A stretch of 64,000 nucleotides of DNA, from positions 3,596,001 to 3,660,000 of the forward strand of contig JACAAK010000004.1 of NCBI GenBank assembly GCA_025093985.1. Reading direction: 5' to 3'. The stretch is from Calvatia gigantea. Lineage: Eukaryota > Basidiomycota > Agaricomycetes > Agaricales > Lycoperdaceae. A program made the position numbers and the translations under genes. Every line of letters begins with the position of its first letter. The first letter of the stretch is position 1. The notes below the pieces were generated by a model. It saw only the letters and a program-made list of their open reading frames with translations. It was not told where the DNA came from and did not search any database. Below, in pieces: positions 44,827-55,181 of this stretch.

Positions 44827-45831
44827 ATGAACACCATTCCAGTGAGTGCTAAAAGGAAGCTAGCTACTGACGACCAGATACTACATCCCAGAAAATGTCT
44901 CCGGATCGAAATACCTTCCACAATACCCACAGCTACGATTTCTGCAACAACGTCCCCTTCCTCTCTCTTTTCTGCTGCACCTCACTTCCACGACAACTTG
45001 GGTATCTCCATTTCGCCCGCGACTGCTACGACATCGAAGCCTGCACTACGGGTCGCCCCACCGATTCCAGGTCTCCACTTCATACCTACTCTGGAAATTC
45101 CCCCTGATCTCGCAGATTCCGTCATGTCATTCTGCATGTCGGCATATTTCCGCAATCCGGATATAAACCAAATCATGCTCTTCACTCGATTCTCGCCTCA
45201 CTCAACGCCTTCGCTTCCACCCGTCCTGCTCGATCTCTTAGACACGGTCTCGACTCTTCTTCGCTCGCACATCCCACCCGAAACACACGACCTGCTCTTT
45301 CCGAAAACACCAACGCAAGCCCGACAAGTCATTATAAATCTATATACCCCTGGGGAAGGTATAACACCCCATGTCGACTTATTGAAGCGGTTTGGGGATG
45401 GGATTTTTGGCGTCAGTTTCGGGAGTGGTTGTGTCATGCGGTTTGCTAGGGCTTCGAGCTCAGAAGGGGATGGCGGACCTGCGAGAACGTCAATTCTTGA
45501 CGAGCTTGAGTCACCCCCAATCACAAGAGAAGAGGGTGTGGTGGCAGAAGGCAGTGTTCATGATCTTTACCTCCCCGAACGCAGCATCCTCGTCCTTTCC
45601 TCCGACGCCAGGTACAAGTGGACACACGGGATTGAGAAACGTAAATCCGACTTCGTTTCTTATCATCCTCCAGCTTCTCCTAGTACATCAAATCCCGAAG
45701 GGCGTTGGTTGGACCGAGGTGTTCGCTTGAGCATCACCTTCCGTTGGTTGCTTCCTGGAGCTGATGTAGTTGGTGGCGATGAAGATTCTGGCTCTGAATC
45801 TCCGCATGAACGGGCCAAAACCATGTTGTAG
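44827..45831 (+). CDS. AlkB-like 2-oxoglutarate/Fe(II) oxygenase
   Basis: One exon, 334 residues. The N-terminus is Ser/Pro-rich. The catalytic jelly-roll reads I-N-L-Y-T-P-G-E-G-I-T-P-H-V-D-L-L, giving the iron-binding H-x-D. Next are F-G-V-S-F-G-S-G-C-V-M-R-F, then L-Y-L-P-E-R-S-I-L-V-L-S-S-D-A-R-Y-K-W-T-H-G-I with the distal His, and R-L-S-I-T-F-R-W with the two Arg that hold 2-oxoglutarate. The pattern is closest to the oxygenase domain of ALKBH8-type proteins, but no RRM or methyltransferase domain is present. Substrate (tRNA, DNA or protein) cannot be told. The C-terminal tail is acidic. Confidence 0.88.
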   Translation: MNTIPVSAKRKLATDDQILHPRKCLRIEIPSTIPTATISATTSPSSLFSAAPHFHDNLGISISPATATTSKPALRVAPPIPGLHFIPTLEIPPDLADSVMSFCMSAYFRNPDINQIMLFTRFSPHSTPSLPPVLLDLLDTVSTLLRSHIPPETHDLLFPKTPTQARQVIINLYTPGEGITPHVDLLKRFGDGIFGVSFGSGCVMRFARASSSEGDGGPARTSILDELESPPITREEGVVAEGSVHDLYLPERSILVLSSDARYKWTHGIEKRKSDFVSYHPPASPSTSNPEGRWLDRGVRLSITFRWLLPGADVVGGDEDSGSESPHERAKTML

Positions 45832-45948
45832 CTAAATTACTAAAGAAAACGCGTAGAAACATTTATTGTATATGGTTGCTAGGAATATATAAGTGATATT
45901 GTAGAAATAACGATTGTCATCTCTAAGGAATAGCACACTAATTGAGCG

Positions 45949-46967
45949 TCAACTGAACAAACGTCCCACAACATTACTCGTAGCCGAAGTCGGAAGCAGG
46001 GAAAGACTTATTTTCTTTTCCTTTTTCGGGGTGGCAGAGACCCATTCTTTGATATATAGGTATGAAAGGAAAAGAGGTGTGTTTTCTTCCGACTCGAGAT
46101 AGGTGACAGTGAGTAGATGACAGCCCGCTTCAAATTCTGGTTTTGCCATGAAAGGGATTTCGTTGTAGGGCCCCGTGTTACTTGAAGCGGGTATGCTGCG
46201 TAAAAGAAATTCTATCGGTTTTCCATTGTCGATAGACCACATAGCTTGGGTCGAATTGTGAGGGAGGCCATTCGGAACCGCACCCACCCAAGTCACTGAG
46301 GTTCCTGGTTTCCTACGAAATACTGTGACAAGCCGGACACTTTAAATACTCACCAACGAAATCCACCTTTACTAGGGACCCCGTGGTTCTTGTCATTAAA
46401 GCAGGAAAACCATCCATAGGTACCCATTCCCTGTCATACTGAATGGCAAGGTCGGAGAGGTCAAGTTTCTGAATTTTATCGTGAAGTGGAACAGTCAGAG
46501 ATGGATTGAAGAGTAAATAGTCCAGGTAGAAGACCTGACCTGCTGATTTAACCTTCACTGACATCCATAGCCTGTGCGGTCCGTCCGAAAGCCCTTCTGT
46601 CTTCCACAGTAACCAATTACTCTCAGGGAATTGGGATGGTTTTTCTCTGCCAATGCTCACTTCGTCGACAAAACACTCTAGGGCTGGGTCCAGATTGGTA
46701 TTGAAGTCTTTCATGATATTCATGCTATAGGCATAAACGGCAGTACCTTGGGTCCAGTTGGTTGTTTAACCAACTCCTCTGGGGAAAGAGGTTACAATTG
46801 AATGTACCATTGAATTGAAATTTGCTAACTCCATCTGTCCATGTTTAGTGCAATGTTTCTGGGTATACTGGACCAAAGTTTCCAATGCTTGCATTGGCAT
46901 TTTGGGACTAGCCTCGGCTGGTGTAGGTAATGGGTGGATTGTCATCATCAACAGTGACCAGGTGGGG
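45949..46967 (-). pseudogene. tandem beta-sandwich surface-type protein gene, 5' part broken
   Basis: The 3' exons are well preserved. 46723-46313 encodes a jelly-roll-like domain with F-Y-L-D-Y-L-L-F-N-P and V-P-M-D-G. After an intron (about 46309-46361), T-S-V-T-W-V-G-A-V-P, A-M-W-S-I-D-N-G-K-P and L-L-T-V-T-Y ... L-F-L-S-Y-L-Y-I lead to a stop at 45949. This matches the second half of a mushroom family of surface proteins with two beta-sandwich domains. The 5' exon (46740-46967) still reads L-V-T-V-D-D-D-N-P-P-I-T-Y and N-A-S-I-G-N-F-G-P-V-Y, but has TAG and TAA codons and is cut at 46967 by a solo LTR. Upstream coding sequence was not found. Confidence 0.7.
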
Positions 46968-47636
46968 TATTGAATCTTGATCTGTACCAATCATTTGGTT
47001 CTGTGATATATTTAGATGAAACAATCTAATGGATCTTGAGAAGTTCCACTCTTGGAGTGAGTCATTATTATGCTTTTATTGTACTACGGACAACGTTGGT
47101 AGTGGCATTTATGCTTTCATTGTACTATGGACAACGTTGGTAGTGGCATTTATGCTTTCATTGTACTGCGGACAATGTTGGTAGTGGCATTTATGCTTTC
47201 ATTGTACTGTGGACAACGTTGGTAGTGGCATTTATGCTTTCATTGCACTACAGACACTGCTGGTAGTGGCATTTATGCTTTCATTGTACTATGGACAATG
47301 TTGGTAGTGGCATTTATGCTTTTATTGTACTACAGACATTATTGGTAGTGGCATGTATCATTACATTATACTACTGGTTTCTCTTATATTACTTACATGT
47401 TGCAGCCACAAGTATGCTACAATTATGCTACTCTCCCTTTAACCAGGTTGTAGGGTATAACTACTTGGACTATGTATAGAAACCCCTCTATGCTCTATGT
47501 AGTCCTTCAGACAATTATACATCTTTGAATCTTCTTTACTTTAGTACTCTTACAAGTCCTTTACTCAACTCAATGAGTAGGTATGACTACCCTCCACTAC
47601 TGTACACTCTAGGCTGGTAGTGTATTTGTCTCAACA
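46968..47636 (+). mobile_element. solo LTR, copia-related
   Basis: 669 bp from TATTGAATCTTGATCTGTAC to TCTCAACA. The start aligns with the LTR start of the copia element (TGTTGAATCTCGATCCGTAC) after CG-to-TG changes, and the end aligns with the LTR ends at 30967 and 37140. TGGGG stands on both sides (46963-46967 and 47637-47641) as a target duplication. No internal element follows, so the body was lost by LTR-LTR recombination. Orientation given by TATTGAA as 5' end. Confidence 0.85.
47081..47367 (+). repeat. 41-bp tandem repeat, seven units, inside the solo LTR
   Basis: A unit starting GTACTACGGACAACGTTGG and continuing TAGTGGCATTTATGCTTTCA recurs seven times with a fixed 41-bp step and a few substitutions. 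It accounts for most of the extra length of this LTR over its 408- and 546-bp relatives. Confidence 0.92.
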
Positions 47637-47641
47637 TGGGG

Positions 47642-48707
47642 GAGTGAAGTAGACATTAGTAGGGACAATCATGGTCAAGGACTCAATATACCCACCACAG
47701 GAGAACCACCATGTTGTTGTGACGAGGTATCCCATAGTAGTAATGTAATCATAGAAAATTTTAATTGACCAGATGGGGGATCGAACCCCAGACCTTCCAG
47801 ACATATACCAGATGCTCTACCATTGAGCTATCAGGTCATACTGGTTTCCAGTGGTTGCCCACCCATACACTGACGTAAGGCACGTAATGCCTTGTGAGCC
47901 TGTGCGTTCGTAGGTGGGGGATGACCGGATTCACTATCCACAACACTCCCACTGAATCCAGGATAGTTTTTATTGTTAAGTGGGTGATGATTGCTCAAAG
48001 TAGTGATAGTCAAGATGCCAACTGAACAGCTTTGGGCATACACAGAAATGATGAGACAGGAAAGGCTCCATTCCTCATAGCTACTACAAACAGCCTCAGA
48101 CATGTTTTTTAACCTACAAGTCCACCTGATAAGTTCTCAGATATATGATAAAAGAAAACTAGAGAAACCCAGGATAAGATATTGAATGCCTCATGTTTCT
48201 TTCAGGTCAAATCAACATTGCTTCCCTATGATTACTAACCTAGCATTCACTGATTGTTGGCACTGCAACTGTTTCAGACCTGACTCAGGGGGCCATGATG
48301 GTCAGCCCATGCCAGCAGATAAATGCACTGCCAACCAAACAGATTTCATTGCTCCAATGTGACCCAAGTCCTATGGAAGTGGTGCAAGATGATATTGACT
48401 GAATTTCAAGGTTCAAGTTTTCAGATTTCAAATTTACCGAACTGATTCACAGGTGCCTTTTTCGGATGCTCGGGTCCATCCCATTTTTGGTGGCCATGTT
48501 CTCCACACTTATGATTTCCCAACCTGAGGCTGGCCTCACTCCTTTACTCAATTATCCAGGTATTGACTTTCCGACATCAGACACGAGAGGAGAAACACTC
48601 AAAACATCCCAGCAATGAGTGGTATTATACCAAGAACAATTTTCCAGGCACAAATCACTATCCTGGCCATTTTTATGCTTCTTCCATCTGCTTCCGATCT
48701 ACCAATG
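47642..48707. other. CpG-poor, repeat-derived intergenic tract
   Basis: Apart from the tRNA-like part there is no gene. By eye very few CG dinucleotides occur between about 46740 and 48480, while flanking genes have many. Likely old transposon-derived DNA. Confidence 0.5.
47767..47837 (-). tRNA. tRNA-like sequence (pseudo-tRNA or SINE head)
   Basis: On the minus strand 71 nt fold into acceptor (GACCTGA / TCTGGTC, one mismatch), D arm (GCTC / GAGC) and a perfect T arm (TGGGG TTCGATC CCCCA). A-box TAGCTCAATGGTAG and B-box GGTTCGATCCC match pol III consensus. The anticodon loop TATATGT lacks the universal U33, so it is unlikely to be a working tRNA. Location among repeats suggests the head of a tRNA-derived SINE. 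Confidence 0.6.
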
Positions 48708-50015
48708 TCAGATGCAGAAAATTGTACCGATCGAAATTCCTTCATAAGGACCAAGCTGTGAGGCATTAGCCAAAGCAATTAAAGCCATTCAAATCGGGTT
48801 TCGAACTCACATGGTTCAAAATGTTGCCATCGAAAACATTTGGTACAGTCTTGATCGTGCATTGGTCATCAGTCGCATTATCATCGCCTTATTCGAGAGA
48901 GTCATCAAATCGCAGCCGCCACTTGCACCTTATGAACACGCATACCTGAGCATGAAACAGCGTTTCCAGGCGAAACGATATGAACCTCCCCAGCGGGGTG
49001 GCCGAAGCCGAGGAATCTGCCTGGTACGATAGGGACGAGATCCTTCTCGTTGTTGATCCGTTTAAAGTTAGGCACCTAGACAGAATGATTACTGGTCAAA
49101 GGATTGAATTGTGATGATGAAGTGGAGATTTTAATACCTTGGCATCAATTAGCTGAGCGAAAGCCGGATTACCGACTCGTGGCGTTCCATATGTAAAGGC
49201 TCGGATAGAAGTTGAAGACGGTAAATTCAAGGCGAAGAAAAGTGAATCAAGCTCCGCCAATGCACCACCTAGTGAGTGACCAACCTAATTCTAGGATAAG
49301 ATAGGTCGAACGAAGACATTAATTGGAAGACTACTCACACAAGTAATGCTCTGAGTATTGTGAGCTGCCATTAACCGCTTCACTTCGGTTAAGATTTGCG
49401 GGGCGGTTAGAGCATGTTCGTTGCGGAAACCGTCGTGGACCACAACACTCGAAGGGACGCCAGGGAATAACGACGTACTCAACGGGTCCATCAAGATATT
49501 GATATCTGTCAAATCGGAAACACTGGGGGTCTTCCATCAGCTGTATTCAGTCATTCAAAGAATATGCCCTACAATTGTGTGGGGTCGGTTCCTTCATGTG
49601 CGACGACCACGGTATTCTGGGTAGGCCAATAGCCGACAAAGACTGGCGACGTCGTAAAGGGCGGTGAGCACATCATGAAATACATTTCAAGTGACACTGC
49701 AGCTCACAAATCTGAACACCATTACCGTCACCCCCAACGAGGGTGGGTTGGAATCCGGGTAAGGCACTGCAAGCCTCTATATTAACCCATCTCAGTGATA
49801 TCAAGTTTTTCAGGGAATTACCGCATACCTCCGCAAGACCAATTTCTCAAAACGCTTGTAGGGCAGTACGCTGCCCGAGCAAATTGTGTGAAAGGAGCGA
49901 AGCTAGCAAGTTGGCTGGAGGACAACGGCGTCACAGCACGTTTTTCCAGTGTGGCTGCAGGAGCAGTTACTGCTGCGCCAATGGCCGTGCATAAAAGTAA
50001 CAAACGAGCGAACAT
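48708..50015 (-). CDS. secreted class-3 lipase / feruloyl-esterase-like
   Basis: Minus strand, about seven exons. The start M-F-A-R-L-L-L-L-C-T-A-I-G is a signal peptide, and L-E-K-R looks like a Kex2 pro-site. After the first intron C-G-E-A-C-S-A-L-P-G-F-Q-P-T and G-G-D-G-N-G-V-Q match the fungal class-3 lipase N-lobe. F-V-G-Y-W-P-T then V-V-V-A-H-E-G-T-D-P precede the lid. The nucleophile elbow is V-G-H-S-L-G-G-A-L-A (Ser). Then Y-G-T-P-R-V-G-N-P-A-F-A, N-E-K-D-L-V-P-I-V-P (acid) and, near the end, I-L-N-H-V and L-G-P-Y-E-G-I with the catalytic His region. The stop is at 48708-48710. Predicted extracellular triacylglycerol lipase or esterase; all three catalytic sites appear present. Confidence 0.88.
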
Positions 50016-51401
50016 TGTTCAGAACTCTGCTTTCTGGCTCTGGGGGTTGTCTGTCATTGAACGTAGGCCCATTTCCTTAAGTACCCGCCCAGGAAGTGCT
50101 ATAAGAGGAACTGTGTGAGATAGGAATTGTCTGTATAGTTTGTGCTTCTTCTGAACTTGCTTCCTGAGATGTATTTGCGTATGTACGCATGGTGACTCCG
50201 ACTCATGACCCAACTAGCGAGAACTAATGCTCATACAACTTGAACGCCCATAATCACAAGCACACCGGCCTAATCATCGCCACTTTGCCTGTGTTAACTA
50301 CCAAAATGTTGGTCGTTAACACTCCGCATGGACTAGGGTATATCGAAGCGGGGTTGTGGGGAAAGGGACTATGAATCCTCGTGGTGCGGGGGACCGCCTT
50401 GACGACCAGGCAAATTAGCATTTATTGATAACTGTCGTCCATGCTAAAAATAGACCTTAGCGGAATTCGGGCTCGCTGATCTTCAGAATAAGACAAAAAG
50501 GGCGCTGTCTGTTCTTCCTTCCCCCAAACACACAGCACATCATGCTCTTTCGGGGTGGCTCGAGTAATAGAGTGTTCTTTTGAGTCGATGCCTTTTTTCG
50601 GTTCCGCAGCGTTTTGGTGGAAAATAAAAAGACTCGTGCTTTCGCGACGAGCTCTCGAGCTGATCTTAAATAGCTTCGGCCCAGAGAGGGGGGAGTGGAT
50701 TCTTGACATGTGGAGTATAGAGCGTGAGATTTTGTGTCATCTTGTGATTGCAAGGCTTCGTGGGGAGAAGGGAATCGAAGACAGACAGACAATTCTAGGA
50801 AGCTGGGTGGGGTCGCATGAATCGGAATACCAGCAGGCTCGGAACACCGCAGATCAGCCTGTTTGTATCGTGTCAGACAGCCTCGGCTCAGCCTCACCCC
50901 GCTAATCCTATTACTACAAAGTAGTAAGCTCGAGAGGAAAATCCGCGCCCTAGTGGCCTGAAACCCTAAGTCTGTCTAGGTTTGACTCGAAGTTACTGAC
51001 GCCCCAAACATCGACATTCCTGGCATGTGATTGTCACCGATGGTTATAGTTCTGCTTAGAACCGCATTGAGCGATGTTGAAATGACATAAATAGTTTGTT
51101 TGCGTCCTTCATGCAGTTTGAACGTGCCCGTTGGATGGGCTAAATAACTGAAAGTCTGGCTCCAAAATCACAGCCTTCAGGCTGAAGCACTGAAGCTTTG
51201 CCTGAAAAACGATGGTCACTAATGGTCACTATTTGAACAAGACAACCTGAAGTGCTTACCAGTCTCGACAGTCCTCAGCTTTAATCAACGTGACTTGTCT
51301 CATAAAAAAGAGGGGGGATGATAAATTATTTGAGCAAAATCTAACATATTAATTAGGGAATTTGTCCAATTTACGAGCCCAAGAAAAAGAAGTCCCAAAA
51401 C
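50016..51401. other. intergenic, no recognised gene
   Basis: Promoter side of the lipase and 3' side of the F-box-like gene. Overlapping frames of 95-146 codons at 50422-50905 occur on both strands, but none has a motif and they compete with each other. Nothing is called. Confidence 0.4.
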
Positions 51402-53495
51402 TCAAAAAGCCAGCGGCCCCTTCTTAGTCTCAATGCTCAAACAGAACCCTTCTCTCAACATCTGCCTAAACACTAAATTCGTCTCCTCATCAATCTGTTC
51501 TCTGAGCTCCGTCTCAGGCGCTACGATCTCAAATGCTGCAAGCTCAGCAGTCGGGAACCACTCCTCTTCCTCCAATACTACGATCTCTTTCCCATCTTCC
51601 CTCATAGCATCCTCATTCGCATCGGGGCTACTCCCACTAGCGAGTGGTGGTGGCGGCATCACCAACCTCGGTATAGTCCTCTTCCTGCTCTTCCTGTTCC
51701 ACCTCGCGACCAAAGTCTCCTTCAACGTTTTCGGACTGAATGATAATGTACCCTTATAGGTCATCGCCACTAAATTCGGTAACAAAATTTCCTGCGGCCC
51801 AACCCATTCACCTTCAGGCACTTCCACCACCTGCTCAACCACCTCTCTAATCTCATCCGTCGGAACATCCACCCACCCGGGTGCCACAATCGCAGCAGTA
51901 TCAGGCGCACCCTCGTTCGTTCCCGCAAGTCCTAAAGATGAAGTGTCAAGGGGATAAGAATACGTCTTCACAGTCCGAATCCTCCGCTCCGGATTCATCT
52001 TCTGCAAAAACAAATCCGACAATCCCTCCACATCGACTTGCCAACTCTCCAACACGATCTCTTCTAACCCGCATAATTCTTCGCCCATGAGACATGTAAC
52101 GATTTGTTCTTCCGATCGTCCGATACTGGGGATACATACTCCGAGTTTCGTCAATCGACACCCGCTTCGTTGGACGAGTAAAGTTAACTGCGACGTGATC
52201 AAAGCCAGTGTCCCCGTCGTACTCTTAAACTCCACACAATACAAACTCGGCGCTGTAAGCGAATCCAAAAATCTCGACAAATTCGCCGGATCCGAGAATA
52301 TATTAAACTTCCTCAACTCTGGTAACCGCAAATGAGGTTGGGGGAGGAATGTCAATGGACCAGAATAGATCCCATGGAAATCGAACGAGACGATATGTGG
52401 GGTATGTTGTAACACGCGTAGACAATCGTCAATGGGGATGGTACGAACTTCGAGGTGGGTGAGGTTGGTCCAGGGGAGTGTGATATCGATAGGGTTGAGT
52501 GCTTCTGGGAGGACGACGGTGCGTAAGGAAGGTGCGTCGGAGAGCATGTACCACGGGTTTTTCTTTCGTGAATTCTCGTCGCTGAGATTTATTCCTGTTA
52601 ATGGTGGGTTGTGTCCCCCGGCGGCGATTCCGACTCCGGCACCTATAGGTCCGAATGCCGGTGCGTTAAGTGTGAATTGGATAGGAGGTCCCGTTACGAA
52701 CGTCCCATTCTGAATTCCGGGGATATTGTGTAGTCCGTTTAGGAACGGTTCGTAAGCGAGTCGGCCAGAACGATTTAGGATCAGAGTATGTAGATTTGGC
52801 AATCTTTCATGTACGCTCGCAAAAAGGTCGAAGCATATATTCGGGAGGGTGGAGTAGAAAGTATGCCACTGGGTGGAACGTTTGTACAGCCGCGTAAGGA
52901 TTTCTTTGGGTGGGTAATCCCTCCAGTATTGGAGTTCTTGGTAATCATGGCAGAGGGTGAGGACGATGTACAGGTGTTGGTGTTCCCCTGCCCTAGCCAA
53001 CCACTCGTCCAATAATTCAATCTGCTTGTCGTAGCGAGCTTTCGCTACCGCAAGAGGAATGGTAGACCATAATCCGGGTAATTTCCAAGCCAAAATCCGC
53101 CAGGCTGCACAGACTTGACCGAGGACGAGGGGTACGGGTAATGTGGTCGGGTAAACATCCGATTCATTGTTGTCCTTGATAGAAAGCTGTGTGGCGGCGA
53201 GCATGATGTCGCTGAGAACTTCCATAGGTAAACCCCATGTTGGAGACAGAGAATTACGGTGATTCTTGAGTGCGGCGATGCGCTGCCTGAGGTTTTGTAA
53301 AAGTTCTTCGTGGGCAGCGATTTCGGAGTCTATAACCGTTTTATCATGGATACTAAGGAAAGTGTCTTCAGGAAGTAAGATGGTTTGGTTTACGGTGTGT
53401 TTGAGGGTTTCTGGGTGCATAGGCACCGGGGTAGTGCAGAGGTATTGGTGGCTTTTGTTCAAGGAGGCAATTGCTGTGCGAAAAGTAACGAGCAT
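51402..53495 (-). CDS. F-box-like protein with leucine-rich region
   Basis: One long exon, about 697 residues from the Met at 53495. A leading coiled coil (I-A-A-H-E-E-L-L-Q-N-L-R-Q-R-I-A-A-L-K) runs into P-M-E-V-L-S-D-I-M, the start of an F-box. Then come V-C-A-A-W-R-I-L-A and L-P-G-L-W-S-T-I, the standard mushroom F-box-like layout. The rest has irregular leucine-rich repeats (L-T-H-L-E-V-R, L-P-E-L-R-K-F). It is expected to bind Skp1 and present substrates to an SCF ubiquitin ligase; these fungi have many such genes. The frame stays open upstream to 53606, but that part overlaps the end of TAF4, so I prefer the inner Met. The C-terminus is acidic (V-L-E-E-E-E-W). Confidence 0.8.
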   Translation of the reverse strand: MLVTFRTAIASLNKSHQYLCTTPVPMHPETLKHTVNQTILLPEDTFLSIHDKTVIDSEIAAHEELLQNLRQRIAALKNHRNSLSPTWGLPMEVLSDIMLAATQLSIKDNNESDVYPTTLPVPLVLGQVCAAWRILAWKLPGLWSTIPLAVAKARYDKQIELLDEWLARAGEHQHLYIVLTLCHDYQELQYWRDYPPKEILTRLYKRSTQWHTFYSTLPNICFDLFASVHERLPNLHTLILNRSGRLAYEPFLNGLHNIPGIQNGTFVTGPPIQFTLNAPAFGPIGAGVGIAAGGHNPPLTGINLSDENSRKKNPWYMLSDAPSLRTVVLPEALNPIDITLPWTNLTHLEVRTIPIDDCLRVLQHTPHIVSFDFHGIYSGPLTFLPQPHLRLPELRKFNIFSDPANLSRFLDSLTAPSLYCVEFKSTTGTLALITSQLTLLVQRSGCRLTKLGVCIPSIGRSEEQIVTCLMGEELCGLEEIVLESWQVDVEGLSDLFLQKMNPERRIRTVKTYSYPLDTSSLGLAGTNEGAPDTAAIVAPGWVDVPTDEIREVVEQVVEVPEGEWVGPQEILLPNLVAMTYKGTLSFSPKTLKETLVARWNRKSRKRTIPRLVMPPPPLASGSSPDANEDAMREDGKEIVVLEEEEWFPTAELAAFEIVAPETELREQIDEETNLVFRQMLREGFCLSIETKKGPLAF

Positions 53496-53532
53496 TTGTT
53501 CATCACGTGATATGTACACACCCACAAGCGTC

Positions 53533-55116
53533 CTAGATAAAACCCCGAGTAGCCGCTCCTCGTCCTCCGCCGTGCCCTCGCTCCTTCTCAACCACAAATA
53601 AAGCATCTCGCATCGTCACAGTCGTACGAGTGTCTTCTTCTGCTGTTGTCTGAGCAGGTGTGGTAGATGTCGTTTTTTTGGTTGGTACATAGGGTCTTGC
53701 CCATGAACTTGCTGCGGTATTAGCGGAAGTACCAGTGGAAGCTGTTGCTGTTGCATTTGATGTAGCGGCAGGGGTAGTGGTAGCCCCTGTAGTTGCCGTA
53801 GTAGTTGTAGCAGCAGTAGGGGCAGCAGCAGTCGACGTATTCGTAGTAGCCGCGGGAGCAGCAGCAGCAGGTTTCGGTTTTGGTGCCGGCGGAGTTGCAG
53901 CAGCAGCATTCATCCAAGCATACTTCCCTCCTAATCCAGCAGCTTGAGTTGCAACAGCATTCGACATCTTCTTCCTCACATCCTCCGACATATTCCTTGC
54001 GGTCACACCAGGTCCATCTTTTTTCCTCTTCTTCTTTGCACCGCCTTCCTCCTCTGTCCCCCCACCTACAGCTCCAGCTGTTGCTCCATCAACACTGGCA
54101 CCTGCCGCCGCCGCAGCAGCAGCAGCAGCTCCATTAGCTTGAGCAGCCAGAGCAGCAGCATGCGCAGCAGTCAACTCTGCCCTCTCCTTTCTCTCCCTCC
54201 TAACCTTCATTTCCTCCTCCTTCTCGACTCTCTCCAACACAGCCAGCTGCTTCGCAACATCAGATCGTACGACAATGCGCCACATAGGAGTACTATCAGA
54301 ATAAAGCGACGCCGGTCTATCAAACTGCGTATCAGTACGATGATGTGAAGCCGCGATCATATTCGTGATAAGATCTTGTAAACGCGTGCGGAGAGCGAGA
54401 GCGAGGTAGTTGATAGCGTCGTCTGGGATTCGTGTTACTTTATGTGATGTGCCTACCGTGCGCATTTTGGTACCGAGGTGGATGGTGTCAAAGGCGGGTC
54501 TGAAGGGTTGTTTGCGGGTGCGATCTTCGTAGGGTCTGTAAGGCTGGTGTTGGTCGTGCGAACGTTGTAGAGATTCTTCTTCTGCCTAGATAAATAGGGC
54601 AGTTGGTACAGGGAATGCGCAAGAAATGTGATGGAGGACGTACTCGGAGGTCTACACCTGCACTTCCAAGTGCATCGTTAAGTGTCGCGATATCTGCAGT
54701 ATCTACGCCTGAGGCATTGGCTGATGTCGCAGCCGTAGTAGTAGTCGTGGCGGTGTTAGCCACCGGCGTTGCTGTCGTAGCTGGACGCGACATTTGGGCT
54801 TGCATCGTCTGGGTGGTCAGAGGTGTAGCATATTGATAGTGACCATATGCGGCCTGGGGATAATGGGAAGAATAAGCCTGGTAATGTTGGTAGGGAATCG
54901 TTCTGTTGGAGCATCAACTGGAAGGCCGCTGAGTATGACGGGGATGACGCACGCTGTGTGTGTGGATGCTGTCGCTGTTGCCCACGGTGCAGCTGCATAT
55001 GTAGGTGCTGGTGTGGATGTTGCTGGTGCCGGCGTTGTCGGTGCAGGCGTGCTGGTCGTCGTTGCTGGCTGTGCTGCAGGCGTTGCAGGTTTTGTTTCTT
55101 CTGTCTTGAGCGACAT
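53533..55116 (-). CDS. TAF4: TAF4, TFIID subunit
   Basis: Minus strand, three exons. Exon 1 from 55116 encodes M-S-L-K-T-E-E-T and a Pro/Ala/Thr-rich stretch. An intron ending at CAACAG near 54906 leads to Y-Q-H-Y-Q-A-Y and Q-A-A-Y-G-H-Y-Q-Y-A-T-P, then D-I-A-T-L-N-D-A-L-G. A second intron joins D-L-R to A-E-E-E-S-L-Q-R-S-H-D. The C-terminal TAF4 domain is clear: D-A-I-N-Y-L-A-L-A-L-R-T-R-L-Q-D-L-I, W-R-I-V-V-R-S-D-V, K-K-K-R-K-K-D-G-P and the end V-T-M-R-D-A-L-F-V-V-E-K-E-R-G-H-G. TAF4 pairs with TAF12 by a histone fold in TFIID. A long Ala/Thr-rich tract precedes the final motif. The stop is at 53533. Confidence 0.88.
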
Positions 55117-55181
55117 CGCGTAGTAGAAAGCAAAGGAAGGAGTTGTCCACGTGACTCACACAGTCCTCTCATCTCTCCCTC
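55117..55181. promoter_or_regulatory. 65-bp gap between divergent TAF4 and NUP42
   Basis: The two start codons face away from each other with only 65 bp between. The gap must contain both 5' leaders or overlapping promoters. No TATA box is visible, as expected of a housekeeping pair. Confidence 0.6.

Noticed and set aside
47081..47367. Regular repeats that could suggest a CRISPR array
   Set aside because: Units are head-to-tail without unique spacers, and the genome is eukaryotic; it is a minisatellite.
50422..50905. Overlapping frames of 95-146 codons on both strands
   Set aside because: They overlap each other on opposite strands and none shows a motif, so at most one could be real and none is supported.
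53735..55123. Ala/Val- and Cys-rich plus-strand frames
   Set aside because: Shadows of the Ala/Thr/Pro-rich TAF4 exons on the minus strand.
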